Origin: Microbacterium sp. B35-30
GTDB lineage: Bacteria; Actinomycetota; Actinomycetes; Actinomycetales; Microbacteriaceae
Direction: 5' to 3'
Assembly: GCF_010634855.1 (NCBI RefSeq)
Contig: NZ_MWLQ01000018.1
Span: 124,001-188,000, forward strand
Length of the DNA: 64,000 bases
The notes below the pieces were generated by a model. It was not told the origin of the DNA. It did not search any database and worked only from the letters and a program-made list of their open reading frames with translations. A program made the translations under genes and the position numbers. Positions 50,690 through 57,961 of this stretch are shown piece after piece (within the stretch, counting starts at the first letter, position 1; every line of letters begins with the position of its first letter).

Positions 50690-51247
50690 TCAGACGCCGT
50701 AATCCGCGCGGACGCGGTCGCGCAGCTGGTGGCTGCACGCCGTCACCGTGGCGTGCCAGTCGGTGATCGCACCGTCCTGCGCGCGATCCGACACCGCCTT
50801 CAGCACACGGATCGGCACCTCGAACCGCTGTGCGACCCAGATGTAGGCGTACGTCTCCATGTCGACCAGGCCCGCGCCGAGGGGCCGGATCACCGCGACG
50901 GCCTCGGCATCGTCGACGAAGTGATCGCCGGTCGCGATCGTCACGCCCTCCGCGCCGAGCTCGACGAGGGGCGGCAGTGAGACATGCTGGCCGACGATGC
51001 CGTCGATGTCGGTGACGTCGTGCTGCAGCGCCGCAGCGATCTCGTACACGTCGGCGTCGAGCCGGGCGTCGATCGCGCCGGCGGTGCCGACCACCACGAT
51101 CTCGTCGTACGCGGTGGCATCGAGCGCCCGCGTCAATGCGTAGGTGGCCTGCAGCTTGCCGGGGCCGGTGACGAGCCGGTCGAAACCGGGCAGGTCATCG
51201 GGAAAGGCCACGAGTTCGGAGGCGAGGGCGGCGACGAGGAGTCTCAC
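50690..51247 (-). CDS. MTA/SAH-nucleosidase-like phosphorylase-fold protein
   Basis: A 185-residue protein of the purine-nucleoside-phosphorylase fold. Glu11 in ALASEL, the GPGKLQATYAL loop, VVVGTAGAID, the substrate motif GLVDMETYAYIWVA (with the conserved MExxA Glu) and the catalytic Asp in AVSDRAQDG are present. It is shorter than MtnN (about 230), mainly in the middle. It probably cleaves methylthioadenosine or another nucleoside. The start is GTG at 51247; the frame upstream runs into tandem repeats and is not coding. Confidence 0.82.
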   Translation of the reverse strand: MRLLVAALASELVAFPDDLPGFDRLVTGPGKLQATYALTRALDATAYDEIVVVGTAGAIDARLDADVYEIAAALQHDVTDIDGIVGQHVSLPPLVELGAEGVTIATGDHFVDDAEAVAVIRPLGAGLVDMETYAYIWVAQRFEVPIRVLKAVSDRAQDGAITDWHATVTACSHQLRDRVRADYGV

Positions 51248-51322
51248 CGTCCCATCATGTCCCGCTTTCTTGGGAGCATGTCCCGGAAAGGAGTGCTGAG
51301 GGCGCCGCCGGCGAGCGAAATC

Positions 51323-51434
51323 GGGACACGGATGCCGCGGCCGAGCCACGGGGACACGGATGCCGCGGCCGAGCCACGGGGACACGGATGCCGCGGCCGA
51401 GCCACCGGGACGCGGATGCCGCGGCCGACATACC
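51323..51434. repeat. 28-bp tandem repeat, four units
   Basis: Four head-to-tail copies of a 28-bp unit, GGGACACGGATGCCGCGGCC followed by GAGCCACG. Units 1 and 2 are identical, unit 3 has one change, and unit 4 is more diverged; a fifth start follows. It lies between the divergent nucleosidase and MFS genes, where promoters must be. Each unit carries the recurrent GGATGCCG word. Confidence 0.9.
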
Positions 51435-51483
51435 CGGACACGGCCGCCGCCCGCCGCCCCCGCGCCGCGCGGGGGATCAGGGC

Positions 51484-51489
51484 TAGCCT
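51484..51489 (+). promoter_or_regulatory. -10 box, leaderless MFS gene
   Basis: TAGCCT, 7 nt before the ATG at 51497; no ribosome site. It lies 50 bp downstream of the 28-bp repeat array. Confidence 0.5.
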
Positions 51490-51496
51490 GAACGAG

Positions 51497-53035
51497 ATGC
51501 CTGAGTCCCCGTCGCGATCATCGAAGACCACGAGCACGGCCCGCGCCGTGCCGGCCACCACCGCCGTCATCCCCATCTCGCCGGCCGCGCGCTGGCGGGC
51601 GTTCTGGGTCTGCGTCTCGGTGGCGGCGATCACGATCCTCGACATGACGAAGGTGAACGTCGCCCTGCCGTCGATCGGCGAGGTGCTCGGGGCGAGCTCG
51701 ACGCAGCTCCAGCTGATCGTGTCGGGGTTCGTGCTCACCTTCGGACTCGTGCTCGTGCCCATGGGACGCCTCGGCGACCAGCGCTCGCGCCGCACCCTGT
51801 TCATCGTCGGACTGTCGCTGTACACGATCACCAGCGTGATCTGCGCCCTCGCGCCCACGGCGACCGTGCTGCTCGTCGGCAGGCTGCTGCAGGGCGTGGC
51901 CGCCGGCATCCAGATGCCGCAGGTGCTCGGCATGGCGCAGGAGCTGTTCCAGGGCAGGGAGCGCGCCCGCGCCTTCGGTCTGTTCGGCGCGACGATCGGC
52001 GTCGCGACCGCCTTCGGCCCGACCCTGGGCGGCCTCCTCATCGCCCTCGGCGGCCCGACGGACGGGTGGCGGCTCATCTTCTGGATGAACGTGCCCCTCT
52101 GTCTCGCCGCCATCGGCCTCGCGCTCTGGTTGCTGCCCGATACACGCACGAGGTCGCAGCGCCGCGTGCAGCTCGACCCCGTCGGGGTGCTGCTGTTCGG
52201 CGCCAGCGTCGTCTCGCTGATGTGGCCGTTCCTGTTCACGACGGGCGCACCGACCGACAACCCCGCGCGGTGGTGGCTGCTCGTCGCGTTCGCCCTGTTC
52301 GTCTCCGCGTTCGTCGCTTGGGAACGTCACTATGCGGCGCGCGGGCGCAGTCCGCTCATCCCGCTCAAGCTGTTCCGCATCGCGTCGTATCGCAACGGCA
52401 CGCTCCTGCAGACGGCGTACTTCACCGCGGCGCCCGCGCTGTTCCTCGTGACGACCCTGTTCCTGCAGATCGGCCTGGGCCTCGAACCCGTGTACGCGGG
52501 GATGGTCTCCATCGGCTTCGCCCTCGCGAGCGCCGTGACGTCGTGGGTCGGCGGCAACCTGGTGAGCAGCCACGGCCGTGTCGTGGTGGTGTGGGGGCTC
52601 GTCGGCATGCTCGCCTGCGTCGGCGGCCTCATGCTCGCGGCGCTGTATGCCCCGCCCGCGTGGACCCCCTACCTCATGGCGGCGATCATGACCGTCGGCG
52701 GCGCCGGCGGCGGCCTGGTGATCGCCCCGAACCAGACCCTCACACTCGCCGAGATCCCGGTCAAGCGGGGCGGCGTCGCAGGCTCCGTCGGCCAGCTCGG
52801 CCAGCGCATCGGCGCGGCCGTGGGCACCGCGGTCGCACTGTCGCTGTTCTACTCGGCCATCTATCGCGAGTCCGGCACGCACGACGAGCTGGTCGTGTAC
52901 CACGACGCGTACGCGTTCGGGATGCTGTCGGTCGCGCTCTTCCTCGCCCTCGCGTTCGTCGTGTCGATCGTCGACCTGACGGCGCGCCGCAAGGTCGGGG
53001 AGCGCGCGTCGGCCACCGACTCCCCGGTGCCCTGA
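51497..53035 (+). CDS. MFS transporter, DHA2 (14-TM) type
   Basis: A 512-residue membrane protein with 14 predicted helices. Motifs are ITILDMTKVNVALPSIGEVLGAS in helix 1 (the DHA2 D motif), the GRLGDQRSRR loop after helix 2, LLVGRLLQGVAAGIQMPQVLGMA, and the GATIGVATAFGPTLGGLL antiporter motif C. Proton-driven efflux of drugs or other amphiphiles is likely. It stands alone behind the repeat array, with an imperfect 64-bp direct repeat after it. Confidence 0.9.
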   Translation: MPESPSRSSKTTSTARAVPATTAVIPISPAARWRAFWVCVSVAAITILDMTKVNVALPSIGEVLGASSTQLQLIVSGFVLTFGLVLVPMGRLGDQRSRRTLFIVGLSLYTITSVICALAPTATVLLVGRLLQGVAAGIQMPQVLGMAQELFQGRERARAFGLFGATIGVATAFGPTLGGLLIALGGPTDGWRLIFWMNVPLCLAAIGLALWLLPDTRTRSQRRVQLDPVGVLLFGASVVSLMWPFLFTTGAPTDNPARWWLLVAFALFVSAFVAWERHYAARGRSPLIPLKLFRIASYRNGTLLQTAYFTAAPALFLVTTLFLQIGLGLEPVYAGMVSIGFALASAVTSWVGGNLVSSHGRVVVVWGLVGMLACVGGLMLAALYAPPAWTPYLMAAIMTVGGAGGGLVIAPNQTLTLAEIPVKRGGVAGSVGQLGQRIGAAVGTAVALSLFYSAIYRESGTHDELVVYHDAYAFGMLSVALFLALAFVVSIVDLTARRKVGERASATDSPVP

Positions 53036-53037
53036 CC

Positions 53038-53185
53038 GTCGCTTCAGCTGTCACGACGCACGGTGACGTCGCGCCCGATGCCGCGTGTCGTGACCCCGAG
53101 CGCTGAGCCCGCGGTCGTTGGGTCGCTTCAGATGTCACGACGGGCGGTGACGTCGCGCTCGATGCCGCGTGCGGTGACCCCGAGC
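53038..53185. repeat. Two imperfect 64-bp direct repeats with internal hairpins
   Basis: Copy 1 at 53038-53101 and copy 2 at 53122-53185 differ at six positions by my count. Both begin GTCGCTTCAG. Each has an internal inverted pair: GTCACGAC/GTCGTGAC in copy 1 and the shorter GTCAC/GTGAC in copy 2. They lie between convergent MFS and lipase-maturation-factor genes and may act as a duplicated terminator. Confidence 0.8.
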
Positions 53186-53208
53186 ACGAACTCGCGGGAT
53201 GGGCGCGC

Positions 53209-54693
53209 TCAGCGGCGCAGGGACACCGGTCCCATGACCGGGCGTCGCCGGTCGCGCGCCCACCGGGTGCGCGTTTCGCGGAACTCTGCATGCGTGGTGA
53301 ACCGGTAGCGGTACGACACCGCTCGCACCCATCGCGGGCGCCGGCCGTCGAACGGATCGTGGGCGAGCAGGCGCAGGGTCGGGGCATCCGCCTCCAGCAG
53401 CCTCACCAGGAACGTCGTGAACCAGTCGTCGAGCGAGCGCCCGAGGGGCAGGAACCACATGAGCCAGTCGAGCCGCAGGTGGTACGGCGCGTACTGCCGG
53501 GGGATCCGGCGCAGATCACCCGGTTTCCCCTTGAAGCCGTACTCGTGCCAGGTCGCCCCCGTCGGATCCTCGTCCATCGTGCCCTCGACGACGATCTCGA
53601 TCCGCTGCTTGGTCACCGTGCCGAACGCGCCGTACGCGTTCGCGAGCTGCCAGCGGTTGAACGACGCGTTCATGAGCTGGCGGCGCGCGAACAGGTTGTG
53701 CAGCGGCTGCCAGCTCAGCACCAGGTAGAGCACGCCCACGGCGCCGGTCACGACGACCCAGTAAAGCGGCATCCCGTCGATGATCCATGGGGGATCGGAT
53801 GCCGGAGGCCCGGGCGCTGCACCGATCCCGGGCACGCCGATCGCCGAGGACGCCAGGACGACCGTGATCCAGTTGAGCCAGGCGAAGTTGCCGGTGATAA
53901 TGAGCCACAGCTGCGTCGCGATCACGATGGCCGCCGCGACCGCGCCGACGATCGCGGGCACGGGGCCGGGCACCCACAGGCCGAGCAGCGGAGCGAACAG
54001 GAACCACGGCACGACGAGCTGCGCGAAGTGGTTGCCCACGACCTCGCCGCGGTGGAACCAGGCCGGAAGCAGGTGAGCCTGGCGGCTGAGCGGGCCCGGC
54101 ATCGGCTGGGTCTCGTGGTGGTACATCAGGGCCGTGAGGTCGCGCCACTCGCGGCCGCCGCGGATCTTGATCATGCCCGCGCCGAACTCGAGGCGGAACA
54201 CGAGCCACCAGAAGAGCACGATCACGACGGTGGGCGGCGGCTGCGCGTGCGAGCCGAGGAACGCGGCGAGGAATCCGGCCTCGAGCAGCAGCATCTCCCA
54301 CCCGAAGCCGTAGAAGGTCTGGCCGAGGCTCGTGATCGACATGTAGCCGAGCCACAGTGCGAGGAAGCACAGCATGGGCACCCAAGGCGGACCGAGCTGA
54401 GGGATGCCGATCACCAGCGCCGTCGCGACCACGATGCCGGCCGCGCACAGCGCGACGAGCCGCCGGTCGGTGTACCGCACGTGACGGAACAGCGTGGGAT
54501 GAAGCAGCCGCCGCCCGCGTTTCGAGGAGTGCGCCCAGGCGAGCAGCTCGGTCGCGGGAAGCAGCCCGTGCTCGCCGAGGAGGGGCCGGAACTGGTTCAG
54601 CGTCGAGATGAACGCGACGACGAAGAGGGCCGCGATGCCCCGCTGGAGCACCTGGCGCGCGAACTCGAAATCGACGGCGGCGAAACCGTTCAC
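53209..54693 (-). CDS. Lipase maturation factor-like membrane protein
   Basis: A 494-residue polytopic membrane protein of the lipase maturation factor (LMF1) family. Eight or more helices fill the first 330 residues. Signature parts are FGWEMLLLEAGFLAAFLGSHAQPPP, FRLEFGAGMIKIRGGREWRDLTALMYHHETQPMPGPLSRQAHLLP, and the C-terminal soluble domain with YGFKGKPGDLRRIPRQYAPYHLRLDWLMWF. In vertebrates LMF1 helps fold secreted lipases in the endoplasmic reticulum. The role of bacterial homologues is unknown. The GTG at 54693 is preceded by GGAAGG. Confidence 0.88.
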   Translation of the reverse strand: MNGFAAVDFEFARQVLQRGIAALFVVAFISTLNQFRPLLGEHGLLPATELLAWAHSSKRGRRLLHPTLFRHVRYTDRRLVALCAAGIVVATALVIGIPQLGPPWVPMLCFLALWLGYMSITSLGQTFYGFGWEMLLLEAGFLAAFLGSHAQPPPTVVIVLFWWLVFRLEFGAGMIKIRGGREWRDLTALMYHHETQPMPGPLSRQAHLLPAWFHRGEVVGNHFAQLVVPWFLFAPLLGLWVPGPVPAIVGAVAAAIVIATQLWLIITGNFAWLNWITVVLASSAIGVPGIGAAPGPPASDPPWIIDGMPLYWVVVTGAVGVLYLVLSWQPLHNLFARRQLMNASFNRWQLANAYGAFGTVTKQRIEIVVEGTMDEDPTGATWHEYGFKGKPGDLRRIPRQYAPYHLRLDWLMWFLPLGRSLDDWFTTFLVRLLEADAPTLRLLAHDPFDGRRPRWVRAVSYRYRFTTHAEFRETRTRWARDRRRPVMGPVSLRR

Positions 54694-55000
54694 GGTCCCA
54701 TCCTTCCCACCGCCCGCGGACGTCCGACAGGGGCTTGACCGGCCGCCGCCGGCCCCGAGCGCCATCCCCGAAGGCCGCACCTGCGGCCTTCGCGTGCGGT
54801 CGCCCGTGCCCGAATCGAGAGCGAAAAGCAGGGTCGGTGACGGAACACTCCGGGCGACGGCATCCGTTCAGGGCGTGTTGCCGTGACGGAGCAGGCTTTT
54901 CGTAGGCGAGGGTCGGCCTCACGTGCGTGGCGATCTTCCTGCCCGAGCGGCTGCGCGACAGGATGGAGCTGCGGACGGGCCGCGGAGAATGAGGTGGATC
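54694..55000. other. 307-bp divergent region with two hairpins
   Basis: Hairpin 1 is a perfect 11-bp stem, CGAAGGCCGCA / TGCGGCCTTCG, at 54769-54792. Hairpin 2 spans 54822-54902 with ends CGAAAAGC / GCTTTTCG and a long imperfect stem. Its left end resembles the hairpin at 33399 (GCGAAAAG...CGGTGACGGA). Promoters for both flanking genes must lie here but are not clear. Confidence 0.6.
54822..54902. repeat. Long imperfect palindrome
   Basis: An 81-bp imperfect inverted repeat with matched ends CGAAAAGC and GCTTTTCG and many compensated positions inside. It belongs to the set of long hairpins in this window, although here the flanking genes are divergent, so it is not a simple terminator. Confidence 0.5.
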
Positions 55001-55579
55001 ATGCAATCGGTGCTTCTCGACACTCCGGCGGGGATCACGGCGCGGCTGGGCTGGGACCCGAAGCTCCCGGACCACGACCGAAAGCGCCTCCTCGCCAAGG
55101 AGATCGTCTCCGCGAAGCTGGGGATCGAACCGAAGGCCGTCCGCGTCGAGCGCGAGGCGCCCCGGACGTTCGGCTTCCACACCCAGCTCATCGCCGAGGT
55201 GGGCGGCACCGAGCTGCCGCTGAAGATCCGCAACGTCAACTTCCGCGCCGCCACCGTCGTCGCCGTCACCGACCCCGACGTGATGCTCGGGCTCGACCTG
55301 CGCGACGTGCATCCCGACGACGCCGAGCTGCACCTGATGAAGCGCCACTCGCACCTGTTCGACGAGAGCGACCTCGGCAAGCTCATCGCCCACTGGACGC
55401 GGGTGCAGGCGGTGCGCGACGCCGACGGTCGCGGAGCGCGGGTCGCCGCCGACCATGTGCGGCTCGACACCCCGCTCACCAAGGGCTGGATCCCCGACCG
55501 GAAGGTGTTCTACCAGCTGGCCGATCTCTCGCGCGACAGCTGGGTGATCACGCTCGCGTACACCCACGCGCCCGCCTGA
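55001..55579 (+). CDS. Degenerate 4'-phosphopantetheinyl-transferase-like protein
   Basis: A 192-residue protein. LGLDLRD at 96-102 resembles the first metal-binding motif of 4'-phosphopantetheinyl transferases (GVDIE), and HWTRVQAVRDADGRG at 131-145 aligns with their second motif (WTxKEAxxKAxGxG). The catalytic K-E pair is replaced by V-Q. It may be an inactive or specialised member, or a different fold. The ATG at 55001 has GAGGTGG just upstream; an ATG 12 nt earlier is possible. It stands alone, ending in a long hairpin. Confidence 0.55.
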   Translation: MQSVLLDTPAGITARLGWDPKLPDHDRKRLLAKEIVSAKLGIEPKAVRVEREAPRTFGFHTQLIAEVGGTELPLKIRNVNFRAATVVAVTDPDVMLGLDLRDVHPDDAELHLMKRHSHLFDESDLGKLIAHWTRVQAVRDADGRGARVAADHVRLDTPLTKGWIPDRKVFYQLADLSRDSWVITLAYTHAPA

Positions 55580-55627
55580 CCCTCGGCCTGCTGTCGTTCC
55601 CGAGGTTCGTGGGGCTCGTGCGTCGTG

Positions 55628-55704
55628 CCCAGAACAGGTGATCTGGCGTACGCAGGACGATTCCGGCTGGATTCTCCTGTCTGCGCCAGATCACCTGATC
55701 TCGG
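55628..55704. terminator. Long bidirectional hairpin, 30-bp arms
   Basis: Arms at 55628-55657 and 55675-55704 pair at 25 of 30 positions (core CAGGTGATCTGGCG) around a 17-nt loop, between the convergent transferase-like gene and nadE. Confidence 0.7.
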
Positions 55705-55727
55705 CAAGGGCGACGCCGCTCTCGCGG

Positions 55728-57806
55728 TCAGCCCTCGACGAGCTCGGGGAGGGCGCCCTCGAGCTCGGCGAGCCACACGCGGGCGTTCCCGTCGGACGGC
55801 GCACGCCAGTCGCCCCGTGGCGACAGCGAGCCCGCCGGCGACACCTTCGGGCCGTTCGGGATCGCCGAGCGCTTGAACTGCGCGAACGCGAAGTAGCGCT
55901 GGAGGAACACCTGCAGCCACTTGGCGACCGTGGGCAGGTCGTAGGCGTACCGGTCCTCGTCGGGGAACCCGGGGGGCCACGCGCCGACCTCGGCATCGCC
56001 CCAGGCGTGCGCGGCGAGGTACGCGATCTTCGACGGGCGGAACCCGAACCGCAGCACGTGGTACAGCGTGAAGTCGTGCAGGGCGTAGGGGCCGATGCGG
56101 TCCTCGGTCGACTGGATCTTGCCGTCCTGGCCGGCGGGAACGAGCTCGGGCGAGATCTCGGTGTCGAGCACGGACTGCAGGACCTCGCGGGCGCGGTCGC
56201 TGAGTTCGGTGGAACCGCCCTCGTCCGCACGGTGCGAGATCACCCAGCGGATGACGTGCTGGATCAGCGTCTTGGGTACGCCGGTGTTGACGGCGTAGTG
56301 GCTCATGTGATCGCCGACGCCGTAGGTGGCCCAGCCGAGCGCCAGCTCCGAGAGGTCCGAGGTGCCGATCACCATGCCGCCGTGGTGGTTCGCGAGGCGG
56401 AAGAGGTAGTCGGTGCGCAGGCCCGCCTGCACGTTCTCGAAGGTGATGTCGTGCACCGGCTCGCCGTCGGCGAACGGGTGGTCGAGGCGCTCGAGCATCT
56501 CGATGGCGAGCGGGCGGATGTCGATCGTCTCGATCGACGCCCCGACCGCTTCGGCGAGGGCGATGGCATTGGATTTGGTGTGCTCGCTCGTCGCGAACCC
56601 GGGCATCGTGTAGGCGAGGATGTCGCTGCGCGGGCGACCCATGAGGTCCATGGCGCGTGCCACCACGAGCAGCGCATGGGTCGAGTCGAGCCCGCCGCTC
56701 ACGCCGATCACCGGCTTCGGACCGCCGATGGCGCGCATGCGCTGCACGAGACCCGACACCTGGATGTTGAACGCCTCGTAGCAGTCCAGCGCCAGGCGCT
56801 CGGGGTCGTCGGGCACGAACGGGAAGCGGTCGAGGCTGCGGCGGAGGCCCACGTCGGTCGCCGGCGGGTCGAGGCGGAAGTGCACGGTGCGGAAGGCGGC
56901 ATCCGCGTTCGTCGTCCGTCGGTTGTCGTCGAACGTGCCCTGGCGCAGGCGGTCCTGGCGCAGGCGGTCGAGGTCGACGTCGGCGACCGAGCGGCGCGGC
57001 CCATCGGGGAAGCGCTCGGTCTCGACGAGCAGGTTGCCGCCCTCGTAGATCATGGTCTGGCCGTCCCACGAGACGTCGTTCGTGGACTCCCCGCCGCCCG
57101 CGGCCGCGTAGGCGTACGCGGCGAGGCACCGCAGAGACTGCGACTTGCACAGGTCTTTGCGGTCCTCGGCGCGGGCGATCGTGATCGGGCTGCCGCTGAG
57201 GTTGAGCAGCACGGTCGCCCCGGCCAGGGCGGCGCTCGACGACGGCGGGATGGGCACCCAGACGTCTTCGCACACCTCCGCGTGCACGACGAGGCCGGGG
57301 ATGTCGAGCGCCTCGAACAGCAGGTCGGGGCCGAAGGGAGCCTCCAGAGCGCCGACGCGGATGTCCTGGTCGCCCTGGTCGTCGCCCGCCGCGTACCAGC
57401 GCCGCTCATAGAACTCGCGGTACGTGGGCAGGTACGACTTCGGCGCGACGCCCAGCAGCTCGCCGCGGTGGATCACGAGCGCGCAGTTGTAGAGGCGGTT
57501 GCGGTGGCGCAGCGGCGCGCCGACGACGAGCACCGGCAGAAGATCCGCGGATGCCTCGACCAGCCGCTCGACCGCGGAGACCACCGCGTCGAGCACGGGG
57601 TCCTGCATCACCAGGTCGTCGATGGCGTAGCCGGTGAGGCACAGCTCCGGGAAGACCGCCACGGCCACGGCATCCGCATCGCACTCCCGCGCCGCGGCGA
57701 GCACCGCCTCGGCGTTGGCCGCGGGGTCGGCGATCGAGACCGGGATCGTGCAGGCCGCGACGCGGGCGAACCCGTGCCGATATGCGCTCTCGAAGGGCAG
57801 GCTCAT
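55728..57806 (-). CDS. nadE: Glutamine-dependent NAD+ synthetase
   Basis: A 692-residue enzyme making NAD from deamido-NAD, ATP and glutamine. The N-terminal nitrilase-type glutaminase has the triad Glu54 (FPELCLTGY), Lys123 (PKSYLP) and Cys179 (EVCEDVW). The C-terminal synthetase has the PP-loop GVSGGLDSTHALL (about 365-377) and SDLSELALGW. Length matches the long actinobacterial form. The ATG at 57806 is where the glutaminase domain begins; upstream frame is not conserved in character. It is divergent from the large nuclease/helicase gene. Confidence 0.95.
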   Translation of the reverse strand: MSLPFESAYRHGFARVAACTIPVSIADPAANAEAVLAAARECDADAVAVAVFPELCLTGYAIDDLVMQDPVLDAVVSAVERLVEASADLLPVLVVGAPLRHRNRLYNCALVIHRGELLGVAPKSYLPTYREFYERRWYAAGDDQGDQDIRVGALEAPFGPDLLFEALDIPGLVVHAEVCEDVWVPIPPSSSAALAGATVLLNLSGSPITIARAEDRKDLCKSQSLRCLAAYAYAAAGGGESTNDVSWDGQTMIYEGGNLLVETERFPDGPRRSVADVDLDRLRQDRLRQGTFDDNRRTTNADAAFRTVHFRLDPPATDVGLRRSLDRFPFVPDDPERLALDCYEAFNIQVSGLVQRMRAIGGPKPVIGVSGGLDSTHALLVVARAMDLMGRPRSDILAYTMPGFATSEHTKSNAIALAEAVGASIETIDIRPLAIEMLERLDHPFADGEPVHDITFENVQAGLRTDYLFRLANHHGGMVIGTSDLSELALGWATYGVGDHMSHYAVNTGVPKTLIQHVIRWVISHRADEGGSTELSDRAREVLQSVLDTEISPELVPAGQDGKIQSTEDRIGPYALHDFTLYHVLRFGFRPSKIAYLAAHAWGDAEVGAWPPGFPDEDRYAYDLPTVAKWLQVFLQRYFAFAQFKRSAIPNGPKVSPAGSLSPRGDWRAPSDGNARVWLAELEGALPELVEG

Positions 57807-57961
57807 GCGCTCCAGTCTGGCAGGTGGCGCGCTGAGACCGCCGGGGTTCCGCCTCTCGCACTGTGCTGCTCCGGGCCGTGAATCCCCGCGGGGTGACCGA
57901 TTCCACACCGGTTCGAGGGCTGTCGGATGCCGCGGCTAGGGTCGTCAAGGAAGGGGAGTGC

